A DNA stretch of 64,000 nt from Oryza sativa Japonica Group (taxonomy: Eukaryota > Streptophyta > Magnoliopsida > Poales > Poaceae). The DNA lies in contig NC_089040.1 of assembly GCF_034140825.1 (NCBI RefSeq), positions 3,761,501-3,825,500 of the forward strand, read 5' to 3'. Under the pieces are notes generated by a model, which saw nothing but the letters and a program-made list of their open reading frames with translations, made no database searches and was not told the origin of the DNA. The position numbers and the translations under genes are program-made. Shown piece after piece: positions 34,981 through 48,800 of the stretch; position 1 is the first letter of the stretch, and every line of letters starts with the position of its first letter.

Positions 34981-37900
34981 ATGGCGGCGGCCGTGCGGGA
35001 CGGAGCGGCGGTGGCGGGGTACATGGCGGAGGATGACCCTGACGGGGCGGCTTCGGAAGACGGCGATATGGACGTGGAGGTGGGCGGCGAGGAGTCGCAG
35101 GCGCGCGACGGCGACAGGAGGGACGGCGGCGACGGCGACGACGAGTACGCGCTGGTCGGTAACGCCTTCCTTGCTGCTGGTGGTGGCTGCCTTGGTGGTT
35201 TTCGTGCCGCGAATCTGAGCCGCCGCCGTGTCACTGTTCTGGCTTGGTTCTCGTTTGATTTGTCTGAGGGTTCCATTCCTTCTTTTTTTTTTCATTTTTT
35301 TTAACCTTCGAGATTGGGTTACGTTTGGTGGGTAGCATGTCGCGATAAGCGTCGGAGCTTAGTATCTAGGGTTGTTCATGGACACAGGATAGCCTTCTGC
35401 TCCGAATCAGGTCCCTGCTGATCGCTATCATAGGTATACAGGGTTAGTTTTCTAATGTTTTGCAGTGCTGCTGCTAGGATGCATCGTGTGGAAAAGGACA
35501 CATAGGAAATAAGTTAAAAAATTAAGCAGTTGATTGTTTTGTTATGACAAAGTAGAAAAGGCTAAGTTGGCATCTATAAACAGTTATTATATATGATAAG
35601 TGGGGAATTTACTTAGTCAAAAACACATCGATTGCACGGGGAGCCTTAGTGCAGTGATGTACTCTAAACAAGTGTATGTGTAATTAATTTTAGTTGATTA
35701 ATAGGGCAGATCTGCATTTGGACAATTTTTCCCATTTAGTCCTTGGTTGCTGAATTCTTTTCGTTAACTAGAGACTTCATGTCAACGGTGTTTGTGGAGT
35801 AGATTTTTTCTGCCCAATCATGCAGCTCTAGATTGCTACCTAGGTTGTGCTTATCTTCAGCCAATAATGGCATGGCATACCATTCTCTCTGTTAGGTCGT
35901 TTTCATAAAAGGGGTATAGTGCATAGTTTTTCTATGCCCATCTTGGCCCGGCGTTGTGGATGCATTGTTTTTCAGTGCCTTTTGAATTGGCTAAGACCAA
36001 TGAGTATCAAATATGGTTTTCTACCAGGAAATAGGACTCATGTCTTGTTCTTGTTGATCAAAGTTAGATCAGTTCACCTATTCAATTAATTGCCGACTCA
36101 GCTGGGCCCGTCTTTTGGCATATGTGATAACTGATAGTGCCCATGTGGGTCAACATGCCTATCTAATTGCCAGATCACAGGATGCTGGAGAATCGGATGC
36201 AACAGCTTGTCAAGGATAAAGATTATCTGTTTTGTTCAAACTTCTTGTGTTTTCCTTTGGTCTTTTCTGTACTGTGAAATCCGAACAGAAGCATGATGAG
36301 TTTGCTTCAATCTTTAGGATTATTCAGATGTGATTGTTCATTAAATGGTCTTGTGCATATGAAATAAAAATAGGTTGAAACAAAGTGTTTTTTTTTCTGT
36401 GCAGCTCACTAGGATAACTGATACATCAGCAGCTGAAGCAAGAGCAGGAAAGGATATACAAGGTATACCATGGGAGAGGTTACAAATAACCAGGAGCGAT
36501 TACAGAAAAGCTAGGTTGGTACAGTACAAAAACTACGAAAACTTCCCTCAATCAGGAGAGCTCATGGATAAGGTCTCTATTATCATGAAATTTTATCTAT
36601 CAATGTTTGTTTTTTTTGCTCTATGGATGTTCCAAATTCCTGAAAAAAAATGCATCTTACATTTTTCAGATATGCAAGCAAGTGGATAAGATCAGCAAGT
36701 ATTATGAATTTCACTACAACACTAGATTAGTGAAGCCATCAATCCTCCACTTTCAGGTGAGTTGCATTCTTTCTTAGCTGACAAATACTCCTTTTTATCA
36801 ATCCTCCACTAGATTAATGCGGGATAAGCTATTTTTCTTAGCTGTTAGCATTAGTTGTGTATCATCGGAGTTGTTACACCTCATTTACTTGTCTTACGTA
36901 TGTGGCCATGTCAATAAGAACTACAAAGATAAAAAATGTTGTATGATCATTAGGGAAAGGGAACCTTTAACAAATTGTGAAATTGGCCTCTAAACAAGAA
37001 AACTACTGTTCCAGAGCATAGAATTAGTTCAATTGTTTTGCAGGATTCTGGTTCAGTTATGTTGGTAAAAAGGTTTTGGGATATTTCAAAGGGAATGCTG
37101 TAGTGGCTAAATACTTGGATGTTTTCATGGAACTGTTAAACACATGAAATCATGGCTTACACAATCTTGCCAGTGAAAAATTAAGTTTAAAGTTCTTCAT
37201 ACAAGCGAATTTTGAACTATGACTGGATATAATCAATGATGCAAACTTAAACACTTTTGCCTTGATGTCTTCATTATTATGAGGTCCATTCTTCTTTATA
37301 GCAGCTATCTGAATTTGTCTTGTCATATGAGTCCCAAGGCTGCTCAGTACTGACGAACTGCTTCTGTAGCTTAGGAATTTGTTATGGGCAACGTCGAAGC
37401 ATGATGTCTACTTCATGTCAAATTCCACAGTAGGCCACTGGTCATCATTGTCTCACAATCTATCAGAGGTTCTTGATTTCTCCGGGCATGTTGCTCCTGC
37501 GCAGGTTTTCTTCTTTTTCATTTCCTGCTTGTGTTTATTTGAACTAAAGATCTTTTTTTTATTAGTGATGTTTCTCCCAAGTTCAATTACTCTTGTTTTT
37601 TTATGTAAAATTATTCTGAAATTAATGTTGTCACACAGAAACACCCTGGCAGTTTACTGGAAGGGTTTAGCGGGGTTCAAGTTAGCACACTTTCAGTGAA
37701 TGAGGGTTTATTGGTTGCTGGTGGTTTTCAGGGAGAACTAATTTGCAAGGTAAGGTGCTGTTTCCCCTACTTTTGCTTTATAATAAGTACCTGCTTTAAT
37801 GAAAAAAAAGCAAGCCATGAGTATCATCAGGCTTACATGCTCAGTATTTGCCAGTCTTGCTACAGGTTTGGGGATCCTTTACCTTTTCTTAATAAAAGAG

Positions 37901-40900
37901 GCAACCATGAATATTGTTTTTTTAAATAGAAAAGGCAAACCTTAAATATCAGGTTTACGTGCTCAATATTTTTTATCTTTGTACAGGTTGTGGGAGACCG
38001 TGATGTTAAGTTCTGCACAAGGACAACTTTAAGCGACAATGCTATCACAAATGCGATAGATATACACAGATCTGCAAGGTAAAAATATACCAGCTTAAAT
38101 CTTTGGCTGAAGATGTACCTATCATTACAGAAATCTAAAGCCCTAAAATTGTCCATGTAGTGGAAGCTTGCGTGTTACCGTGTCCAACAATGATTGTGGT
38201 GTTCGTGAATTTGACATGGAAACATTTCAGCTCTTGAACCACTTCAGTTATAACTGGCCAGTAAATGTAAGTCATCTCTCTTCAATATCCACACAACGCT
38301 TTTATGTCCAGCCATCCTTGTTTGACTTCCTTACTACTCCTATGCAGCACACATCTGTGAGCCCTGATAGGAAACTTCTGGCAGTAGTTGGAGATGATCG
38401 GGATGCTCTTCTTGTTGATTCAAGAAATGGAAAGGTAAATGGCTAACATGTGCTCAGTCTCACATCGTCTGGCCTCAGTGGCGAAGCCACGGGGGGTGCC
38501 GGGGAGGGCCTGACACCTACGTTACCCTGATAGGCTGATACGGATACGCGATACGGCGATACCGGGATACACCGTCTTCTAAAAAACATGGATACGGGGA
38601 TACGCGTGTATATATATATATATAATTAAAAATACAAAATAAATTAAGTGTGGAATATGGACTGAAAAATTAGGCAGCACAACAGCATCAAACCACCAAT
38701 GCACCGATCATCATATATATGATATATATCTCAGTACGACATATTCACAGCATCTCACCATTCACTGAAGAGGCATGCATAAATAAGTGCAAGACTACAC
38801 AGTAGATGAAATCATGAAAATAACATAGTTCTTCAAATAGATGGTAGACAACATTTTTCACATAGTAGATAAACCAATAGTAGAACATAACCACAGTGCT
38901 AAACTAATTAGAATTAACTTGTCCATGACTTCAAATTCAACTCAATAACTAGATAGCAAGACTAGATAAATTGATTGTTGATTTCATCCATTGGAACCGA
39001 AGTGGATGAAGGCCCATCACCTTATATGTCCAATGCACCAAGATCTAGCAGTCTCTCAGGGTCAGGCTCATCAAGTGACAGTTCTAGCAGTCTCGATGCA
39101 TCAAAATCCATTGAATCTATCAAAGACGACAGCAATTGTACTAAGAAAAAGGGAACTGGAACACTATGCACGATGCAGATCAAACTTGGAGGGGATTTTC
39201 ATTTACCTCAAGTCCTCAATGTCATCGGAGGCTGGGATCGAAGGAAGACAACGGCACTGGGCGCCGGTCGAAGCGGACAGCGGAGGACGGATCAGAGACG
39301 GCGGCAAGGCAACGCAGCGACGGTGTAGGCGGCGGCGCTGCGATGGGGATTGGGGTAGTGAGGAGAGAGGGGCAGTGTGAGTTGTGAGAGCGAGGGGCGG
39401 CGCGGGTGGAGGGGGAGAGAGATGCGGTTTTGTTCCTACGCGATTTAGGGCTCCCCCGTATCAGGTCCGCATCCCACCGTATCGGAAGAGTATCGGTGTT
39501 TATTTTAATTATCTGAAAAAGAGAAAAAAGAGGGATACGTACGGGATACCTATCCGGACGTATCTCACATGTATCCGCAGCCTGCCACCCCTCATCCTCT
39601 GATCGAAACCGCCCCCCCCCCCTCCCCCCTCAATCTCTCTCTCGATAAATAATTAACAGATGCAGGAGTATATCAGTAGCTAGCAACTCACTAAGTCCGC
39701 ATGCATATGTGTAGCTGAATGCATATGCATGGCTCTAGCTGGGAGCATCGATCAGCACTCACTAACTCCCGCATGCAGCTGGGCGAAGCTTTTGATGTGA
39801 TGTGACCAATTAACAAGATGAAGTCTTCAAATTAAAGAAGTAATTGAGATGTTTTGTAGTGTATCAAATCTCAGTTCTAGTATAGACGAACTACATAAAT
39901 TGTGTTTAAGTCTCTCTTGCATGATTCAACTATGCAATTCTTAGGGTACGTTCGATTCAGTTATTGGAAGTATATTTCTAGCGGCAGCGTATGATTAATT
40001 AGGTATTAATTATTAGAAACTTATAAAATAGATTAACAAACTTCTATTAAAAAACTTTTGCACAAACAATTTATTTAACCGTTTGGGTAGTAGCTAATGA
40101 AAAAGGAGAAGTTGCCCAAAACAACTCAGCCTTACTAAAGAGGTGGATGGATGGGGATAAACCGCCTAGACGCTCACACAAGGTCGATTCCGAGGCCACC
40201 ATTTGTTGGGGGTGAAAACTGATCATGCATACAGTACATTGTTTACCAAGCAGCAATAAGCTTTCTTCTAGATACATTGACCTTATGGTTGGCCCCTCTA
40301 ATATATAAATCCTGGCTTCGCCACTGTCTGGCCTAGTCTCAATTCTCAACCATTATTGTTAGATATTCATTGTAGATATTAATTATTCTCCCCCCGTTGA
40401 AAATTCAAAAAAAGATATTAATTATTCTGTTTTGTTTCGTTTTAACTTGGACAAACCCTGTCTCTCCATGCTTATTAGTGTAGCACATTGGACTGCTAGG
40501 GTCTTACCCTTTTCTTGACAAGTCACAGGCATTTTGCTTCCATGACCTATAACAAAATTATGCAGTATATGAACTTCTTCAAGAGAGATTGATTTTCTTT
40601 ATTTGAGAATTGTTCCGTTCTGGTGTTTATCTGGATAGTGACATTGAACGCTGAATCCTTCTCTTCAGGTAACCTCTACCCTAGTTGGCCATCTGGACTA
40701 TTCGTTTGCTTCGGCATGGCACCCTGATGGCCGCACCTTCGCAACCGGTAACCAAGACAAGACCTGCCGCGTCTGGGACGTACGAAACCTGTCAACCTCC
40801 CTCTCAGTACTTAGGGGCAACATTGGCGCTATCCGTTGCATCCGCTACTCCTCGGATGGCCAGTTCATGCTCTTCTCGGAGCCCGCTGACTTCGTGCACG

Positions 40901-41082
40901 TCTACAGCGCCGCTGCGGACTACAAGAAGAGGCAGGAGATAGATTTCTTCGGCGAGATCTCCGGCATCTCGCTTAGCCCAGACGACGAGTCACTGTTCGT
41001 CGGAGTGTGCGACCGTGTGTACGCCAGCTTGCTGCACTACAGAATGGTCCACTCCTTTGGATACCTCGACTCGTTCATGTAG
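34981..41082 (+). CDS. WD40-repeat protein, 9 coding exons
   Basis: Exons: 34981-35154, 36405-36572, 36670-36756, 37370-37504, 37639-37749, 37987-38078, 38161-38266, 38348-38434, 40669-41082. Phases agree and give 457 residues. The N-terminus is acidic and probably disordered. Then comes the conserved block GKDIQGIPWERL (about residues 73-85) and a beta-propeller region. The clearest WD repeat is in the last exon, about residues 325-361, ending CRVWDVRN. The family is the plant WD40 group that includes Arabidopsis At1g78070, as I recall it; rice relatives have been called salt-responsive WD40 proteins. A molecular role is not known to me. The last intron is 2.2 kb because a hAT element sits in it. 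A likely AATAAA signal follows the stop at about 41088. Confidence 0.93.
38476..40326. mobile_element. Non-autonomous hAT-type DNA transposon in the WD40 gene intron
   Basis: The inverted ends CAGTGGCGAAGCCA are exact at both termini. They are flanked by the 8-bp duplication TCTGGCCT (38468-38475 and 40327-40334), as expected for hAT. The 1,851-bp interior has no recognisable transposase. It includes a segment with degenerate ggatacg repeats at about 38530-38620 and inverted at about 39460-39580. That suggests a second TIR element nested inside, whose own target duplication I could not find. A Ser-rich open frame at 38975-39328 is not recognised. Confidence 0.88.
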
Positions 41083-41689
41083 AGAGGGAATAAAAGTGGT
41101 GTTTCTGTATGTGATAGGCCACCCATCTCGGTGGCGATTCTGATGTGCGTGTTCAGGGAATGTATCTGCCTGTTCAAGTGCATGTTTAGTCAAAGGCTCA
41201 AGCGTGCAGCGTGATCCTTGCCTTGTGAATAGTTAGCTAGTAAATCATAGACTGTATGGACCAATACTCTCTCTGGGCAATAATGCAGAAGTAATCTATA
41301 TCTTCGGTTGTTGGTTCTAGTGTTCTACCCAACTGAGCGCCAAAGATGCTGAAAATTTCGAGCTGATGCGTGATAATTGCACTGTTCTTTTGACAACTTG
41401 AGAGTTGAGATAATAAGTGTAGTAAATCCTAAATCTATTTTATTACTTAATTACGGTTAAGTTCTATCATCTGGATTATAGTTTTTCATGCTAACTGCTG
41501 GGAGAGAAAAAAAGGTTGTACGCTGTTTAATTGTGTTAAAAGTGTGTTTGAGAAGAGGGGAGAAGAGAGGACTGAGAAGAATAAGAGTATTTTGTGTCTG
41601 AAAAATATGGATCAATAATGTTATTAACTACTAGTATAATTTTACTTCTTGACAAAAAACAAAGAGTGTTAACTACTAGTATAATTTTA
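41083..41689. other. WD40 gene 3' region and spacer
   Basis: Holds the 3' UTR of the WD40 gene. AT-rich beyond that. A short local duplication (actactagtataatttta) occurs near 41628 and 41672. No gene is seen. Confidence 0.4.
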
Positions 41690-42058
41690 GGGCTACTTTG
41701 AATCGTAGGAATGAAAAAGGAGGAATAGGAAAAACATAGGATTCTGACAGGAATGTGTTTGTAAAACAGAGAATTGCAAAACATAGGAAAAACACAGGAA
41801 TGATCGTTTGATTGGACCACAGGAAAAACACAGGAATCGGATGAGAGAGATAGACTCAAAGGATTTTTACCAAGAGGTTGGACCTCTTGCTAAGTTTCCT
41901 TCAAAACCTATATGCAATATGCAACAAGCCATTCCATCGGAATTTTGTAGGATTTGGAAAACTTCAATCCTTTAAATCAAAGGGTTACATAGAAAAATTT
42001 CCTGTAGGATTTCAATTCTATGAAATTCTTTCATAATTCCTTTGATTCAAAGGGGCTC
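41690..42058. mobile_element. Tourist-like MITE 1
   Basis: 369-bp element with inverted ends (GGGCTACTTTGAATC left, GAGCCCCTTTGAATC right, read inward) and TTA duplications at 41687-41689 and 42059-42061. This fits PIF/Harbinger-type MITEs. No coding capacity. Confidence 0.8.
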
Positions 42059-42086
42059 TTACTTCTCGACGAAAAACAAAGAGTTA

Positions 42087-42436
42087 GGCCTCCTTTGAAT
42101 TGGAGGAAAAATGGAGGAAAAACAAAGGAATTGAAATCCTACACTATTCATGTCTTTGATTCGTAGGAACGAGAAAAGGAAAAACGTAGGAAACTTTCCT
42201 ATTCCTACAATTCTAGAGCAAAAACGTAGGAAAGTTAACATCCACTCTAACCTCGGAAAACTTTCCTTGAGTCTATCTCTCATGTGATTCCTGCATTTTT
42301 CCTGCGGTCTAATCAAACGGTCATTCCTATATTTTTCCTATGTTTTGTAATCCTCTGTTTTACACTTGCAATCCTACCAAAATCTCGTGTTTTTCCTATT
42401 CCTCCGTTTTTTCAATCCTACAATTCAAATGGGCCC
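42087..42436. mobile_element. Tourist-like MITE 2
   Basis: 350-bp element related to the one just upstream. Its ends are GGCCTCCTTTGAATT and GGGCCCATTTGAATT read inward, with TTA duplications at 42084-42086 and 42437-42439. It lies about 300 bases before the PPR start codon, so it may be part of that gene's promoter region. Confidence 0.8.
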
Positions 42437-42739
42437 TTAGTATAAATCAAATCCAAATCTACCCAAAATTGTCCGTGAAATCTGCTAAACCTGTGGTGTT
42501 AAATCTGGCTGGTTGCCTGTCTTCCATAAGAGGAGAGATCTGGAGCGTCGCTATCTCATCCAACGGTCACTTGGTGCCCCTCCCTGTCCTGTTACGCTTG
42601 ACTACTCTCGTTGCCACGTCACTAAGCACAGCCTCATCCTCTTCTTCCCCGCGCGGACGAAAAATCGCGCCGCTCTCCGGCGCAAAACTGCAGCGAGGCG
42701 AGCTCGCCCTCGCCTCCGGCTACTCCGAGCCGCGCCGCA

Positions 42740-44590
42740 ATGGCCGCCGCGCCGGTGGCCTCCCCATTCCCGGCGCTTCCCTCCTCCTCCTCCTCCACCA
42801 CCATCGCGGCCTCCACCGCCGCGCGCCGGTGCCACGACGCGCTGCTCCCACCGCCAGCCGCCGCGGGGCGCGAGCCGGCTCGCACCAGGGGATCCTCCTC
42901 CTCCTTGGCTGGCGCCGCGGGGGAGAGGAGGAGGCGGCGAGGCGAGGAGGATGGCGGCGAGGTCGAGGCCGAGGCGGAGCGGCGGCGAAAGGAGGAAGTG
43001 AACCGTAAGATCGCGTCCCGGAAGGCGCTCTCCGTCATCCTCCGCCGCGAGGCCACCAAGGCCGTCCTCGACAAGCGCAAGCCCGGCAAGGGCACCCGCC
43101 GCCTCCTCCCCCGCACCGTCCTCGAGGCCCTCCACGAGCGCATCACCGCCCTCCGCTGGGACTCCGCCCTCAAGGTCCTCACCCTCACCACTGCCTCCAT
43201 CCCATCATAGCCTATACCCGTGTCTCCCGCTAACCTCGCCGTGTCCATTGCCGACCAGGTGTTCGATCTAATGCGCGACCAGGTGTGGTACAGGCCGTAC
43301 GTCGGGATATACGTCAAGCTGATCACCATGCTGGGCAAGTGCAAGCAGCCGGAGAGGGCGCACGAGCTGTTCCAGGCCATGGTGGACGAAGGCTGCGCTC
43401 CCAACCTCGAGTCCTACACGGCCCTCGTCTCCGCGTACAGCAGGAGTGGCCGCTTCGACAGGGCCTTCTCCTTGCTCGAGCAGATGAAGGCCACCCCTGG
43501 TTGCCGACCTGATGTGCAGACCTACTCCATTCTCATCAAGTCATGCTTGCACGCCTATGATTTTGAGCGGGTCAAGTATTTGATGGAAGATATGGCGCGG
43601 GCGGGTATCCGTCCCAATGTCGTGACTTATAACACATTAATTGATGCCTATGGGAAAGCAGGAAGGTAATTGATAGTAAAATTCATGCTTTAAAATATGA
43701 ACATGCCTTTCTCATATTTGATACAAATAACTATTGAAAATGCGATTAACTTTATGCGGAGAACTTCAGAGAATCTTAATTTCAAGAACAGCCAGAATTT
43801 GAATATTACCGTAATTGAAATGCATTTCTGATTCTTTCCAAATCTGTAGTTACTCCTGATGCGATTTCATTGAACTAATGATGCTTTATGATTAAGGTTT
43901 GCTGAGATGGAATCAACTCTTCTGGAGATGCTGACTGAAAATTGCAAGCCTGATGTATGGACAATGAATTCTACTCTCAGAGCTTTCGGTGGCAGTGGTC
44001 AAATTGAAACTATGGAAAGCTGTTATGAGAAGTTCCAGGCCTCCGGTATCTCCCCAAACATTAAGACTTACAATATTTTACTTGATTCCTATGGTAAAGC
44101 TAAAATGTATGAGAAGATGGGAGCTGTGATGGAATACATGCAGAAGTATTACTATTCTTGGACAATAGTCACATACAATGTAGTTATTGATGCATTTGGA
44201 AGGGCTGGGGACCTTGAACAGATGGAATATATTTTTAGATTGATGAAATCTGAGCGTATAAAGCCCAACTGTGTTACACTCTGCTCGTTGGTTCGAGCAT
44301 ATGGAAGGGCTGGGGATGTTAAGAAAATAAAGACAGTGTTGAGAATCGTTGAGAATTCTGACATAACGTTGGATATTGTGTTCTTCAACTGTTTGGTGGA
44401 CGCGTTTGGGAGGGTGGGGTGCTTGGCGGAGATGTGGGATGTTCTTGATATAATGAAATTACAACGATGCAAACCAGACAAGGTAACCTGCACTACCATG
44501 ATTAAATGGTTTCTCATCAAAGGAATTGATGATCATCGTGTTCAGTACCTACGGGACTTAAAAGACGGGCGATCTAAAGATAACATATAG
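42740..44590 (+). CDS. Pentatricopeptide repeat protein, organelle type, 3 exons
   Basis: Exons 42740-43174, 43259-43665 and 43897-44590 give 511 residues in consistent phase. The N-terminus is rich in Ala, Ser and Arg, typical of a chloroplast or mitochondrial transit peptide. A basic region follows (KIASRKALSVILRREATK). About nine or ten 35-residue P-class PPR motifs then run from near residue 157 to 490, such as CAPNLESYTALVSAYSRSG and GIRPNVVTYNTLIDAYGKAG. There is no E or DYW domain, so RNA stabilisation or processing in an organelle is more likely than C-to-U editing. It resembles Arabidopsis At5g48730 from memory, including the intron-flanked VFDLMRDQ start of the repeats. The start is the first ATG with good context (gccgcaATGG). 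Confidence 0.95.
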
Positions 44591-45543
44591 GCACTAACAC
44601 TAAGCAGACAATGTCAGAACTTCAGTTTGCAAGATGGAACAACCTGTCAGAACACTAAGCAGACAATGGTGATATTTGTTCTCCGTAATTTTCCAAGAAA
44701 GATGGAACAACCTGTAAGAACTCCAGTTAGCAGAGACACATCAATCTTAGCCTGCTCTTTGTAGGTAGCTTCATTGTTACTTATTCAACATGTAATGTAC
44801 ACAACACAACAATGAAAGTTTGTTTTACGATCTTAACAATGGAGCTATTTGACTGCATCTGGCAAAACTGCCTATGGTTATGGCATCCCATAAATGAATT
44901 ATGTCTTGAGGATCTGAGCAAGATTTTGCTATCCGAGCAAACGGATCAGGACAATGAAATAAAGAAGAAGGCCTTGACGAACAGTGAATCTTAAGTGTCG
45001 GTGACCAATCAGTTAGATTGTGCTGTGCTGTTGTGACTTGATGTATGGATCATACAGCTGTACATGATATTCAGTATTGACTCGTGCAAAGATGGAGAGA
45101 AACTTAAGTGGTTATGAATTACATGTTGTAGACTTCTGTGTGCTCCCTTTTGATTATTCTAGCATGACAGATGATTTGTTGGCATTTCACTTAAAACATT
45201 TTTGTGCTATCATTGCCCTGCAAATAGAAAAGGAGAGAGAATGGGCACCTAACATATGGACCAAGGAATTGTTCTGAAGGAAGATTCTCCATGAGGCATC
45301 AACATTGATTCGATAAGAGCTTCAAAGCCTCAAAGGTGTTGGAATCAAAGCTAGCCTGTGGAACTTTTCATTCTTTTGATTTAAATGACTGCAGCTTTAA
45401 TCGCCTATTTGTCATTTCTATGTGTTGGTGTTTTATTACATTTCCGCAATGGCAAAAAGAGCATGTTGCCGTGTTACCTTTTTTGCAGAATTATAATATC
45501 ACATCATGGTTAAGTACTCAATTAGTCACTTACCTAGTACATA
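44591..45543. other. PPR gene 3' region, no further gene seen
   Basis: The 3' UTR and spacer. A short direct repeat (agaacactaagcagacaatg-like) recurs near 44600 and 44650. Small open frames show no family resemblance. Confidence 0.4.
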
Positions 45544-45801
45544 CCTCCTCCGTTCCATATTACAAGTCATTTTTAGTTTTCTCCTAAGTCAAACTTCTTT
45601 AACTTGCCCGAGCTTATAGAAAAATGCATCAACATCCACAATATCAAATTAGTTTCATTAAATACATCATGAAATATGTCTTGATAGTATACTTATTTGT
45701 TATTGTGGATATTGGTGCATTTTTCTATAAATTTGATTAAATTTAGAAAAGTTTTGACTTGGGACAAAATTAAAACGACTTACAGTATGTGATGGAGGGA
45801 G
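45544..45801. mobile_element. Stowaway-like MITE
   Basis: 258-bp non-coding element with TA duplications at 45542-45543 and 45802-45803. Its ends CCTCCTCCGTTCC and CTCCCTCCATCAC (read inward) and long AT-rich inverted arms are of Stowaway type. Confidence 0.82.
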
Positions 45802-45803
45802 TA

Positions 45804-48800
45804 CCAATTTTATCTCGATACTCAGATCTTGTGGTGTTGTATGGGCATTCATTTCTTAGCCTGTTCTGATGTTTTCTGCGCAACTGAACTACCCAAATGG
45901 CTGTGAAACTGGTCAGGCTGTCTGTTTATGCTAATATTTCGTGGTACTTATCAAGTTATCGGTTATTTTATATCAATTTTGATCCAAATCAGCAGTATCT
46001 ATAAGAATGTACACACCATGAAACCTTTCTGGTCTCTTGTACATTTTTTTAATGTAATCTGACCTTTCCTGTTTTCAGAGAACTTTGTTCCGGAAGCATT
46101 TAGATTTTGGCAGCTTGGCACTGAACTGGAGCGGCTCATTTTCAACATCATTTGTTGCTGCTGCATGTCTACCTGGGCCCTCCTGTTGTATGAACATCAA
46201 AATCTTCCAACCTTCACCAATCAATGCTACTACGTACTATATAGCAAAATACTGTGTACTGTTATGCCAAGCTCTGGCTAGTCTAGTCGATGGCGATGCA
46301 GCCGGAGCAACTGCAACCGTGCCGGGCCAAACACAGCTAAGTGCTAGCTAAACTGCACAGGAACTGATCTGATCACCTATAATTATCTCTCTTTTTAGAA
46401 CATGATCATCTATAAAAATCATGATTTATGTATAGTGGGGGAACATCTAATGCCACTATGCCACCAACCCGTGCACAGATCACATGAATTGCAGCCCCTT
46501 TTTTTTTCAAGAAATAGAGGTAGAATATACTATAATGATCTGTTGTTGGGGTGGTTAATTAAATTGCTGATTTGCTGACAAGATTTGTACTAGAAGGAAC
46601 AGAAAATTCCAGATAGAAACTCACTCATTTTTTCCTTAGAAAAACATAATAAAACCATAGTGACTGTTATGAGTGATGCTGATGAATGGCTGGCCCAATA
46701 TTCTGCTAGGAATTCATAGTTAGGACTTGGAATTTGGACTCTGCCAGTGAGCAACAACTGGCCAACGTGGGTCCGGCCAAACTAAAGACTCGGAGAAGAG
46801 AACACACTACTTGGACTGTGGACTACTGGAGTATTATTGGATGCAGATGAACGCAAAGCATCCAGGCCTTTTCTTTCTTCTTCCTGGTGTTTACTGGTCA
46901 GTCTGCCCAGTCCACTTCGTTTCTTTGCTTCCCTTTTTTGTGGCTTCAGGGAGATGTTGCTGCCCTGTTGCTGAAAGCAAAAGCAAAGGTACCTAACTGG
47001 AATAAGCTCTCTCCAACCAAGCATCTGAACTTATATACCTATACATATATTCTCTAGATTGTGATATACACCTGACTTGTACTTAGTTGCATCATTGCAT
47101 GCCAAGAATTTTGTTCTATTTTCCCCCCTTGTTTCCTGTGACTCTTGGTTGGATTTGGGAGAAAGGTGGACTTTACGTTTTGTGGAGGGAACACTAACCT
47201 GGTGAGAATAACTCGTGCAATGTGTGCAATTAATTAGTCACAAAAGCTTTTATGATCTGTTGAAACAATATGTATATGTCCAGATAATTTGGGGTTCCAA
47301 CTTATAAGAAAAACTGTTCCATTCCACTAGCTCAGTTTCTGCGTGTTGCAACCATTTTGAAGGGCAAGTGGTTCAGCTTATATGTGGTACTTTGGTAGGT
47401 CCATTTCGGGCTTATAACAAACAATAAAAGTTGGCACAAATGACGCAAGCAGCACTAGAGATTATCTTAGGAAAAAGAAGAAATATCCTTTGGTCTAAAA
47501 AATTGTTCAAAGATCCTGGAAAAGTGTAGTGAACATTTGTAAAGAAAAGGAAAGAAAAAAAAAGGATAATCACAAGCCTTCCGCCCTGATGCGCAGGCAA
47601 CTAACAAGTCTCTAACATCTACTAATCTGCCACCTGTCTGCATCTGATTTCTCTGTTCATTATCTCAGGTGGAAGGTGATGAACAGGTCAGGAAACTATT
47701 TAAGCCAGTGATTGCTTCACTTATTATTACAGAGCAACGACTTGTTCTTCTGAACACATATTTGTCGGAGTTAAAGAGGGCCCGGGGTATATACGACGCA
47801 TATATACCGCATTTGATAAAACTCCAGGTCCGAGCAATACGTGGTCGCTCGTGTATCTTGTAGAAAAAATAGGTGGTACGCCCTGTTGCTAGCTGCTGCC
47901 GTGTTGTTTTCCTGAGTTTATGTGTGCCCCAAACGTCTCCTTTGTTTGCTGTTCGCTCAATCAGCCGTCCATCTGTCTACGTGTTCCAGTGGCTTTTTTT
48001 CTACGGTAATGTGTGCTTGGATTGTTGCTGCTGCTGCTTGACGACAAGGGAGCATGGGATCGATGTGATTTTATGTTGCAGTCGTGTTCCTCTTGTAGTC
48101 GTAACCTAACCGGTGAAAGCCAAAGGTATAGCTGTGAATATTGAGTTAATTTCTCTTTGGGTTGTCTTTTATTACCGATATTTTGTTTTGGATTAACTTT
48201 TAACAAACGTATTTATTTTGGATTGGATAATTTTACCTTTACTTTACTTTAGACTACCTGACTCTCTTATCAAGCATATGAACAATTTCGAGTACGACGA
48301 CTTTTGCTTGTCAATGAACCTTACATAGACTAAAAATAGTTAAATTATACGTAGACTATTGCTTTGATATGACAAGTAGATACAAATGGATAAAAATAGT
48401 TTAGGGTGGTCTAAAATGCCACAAAGTTAAATTTACTTAGTTCAAAATAAAAATATTTCTTAAAGTGTGGTCTAAACCAAAACAGTAATGAAAGTGACCC
48501 AAAATGAAATTTACTTGTGAAGATTTAATTTTTCATGCCAAATCTTGTGAATTTGTGGGTTGCCTAGAGTGACAACGGCAAAACTAGAAAAATACTACTA
48601 TCAACAAGGTCCATGTGTGTTTCTCAGAAAAAAAAAGGTCCATGTGTCACGTTTAACGGCACAAATCACACGTATCACACCACACCGTGGGAGGTACGCA
48701 CGCACTCCACGGGGTGCCGAAGCCAAATACTAGTACACTCCGTACGACACAACTAGAGTCCAGAGATGCAAACAAGCTCACCCGCCAACCCGTTTATATG

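Noticed and set aside
47669-47863. A 64-residue frame after a possible splice acceptor
   Set aside because: No upstream exon fits and the sequence matches no family I know.
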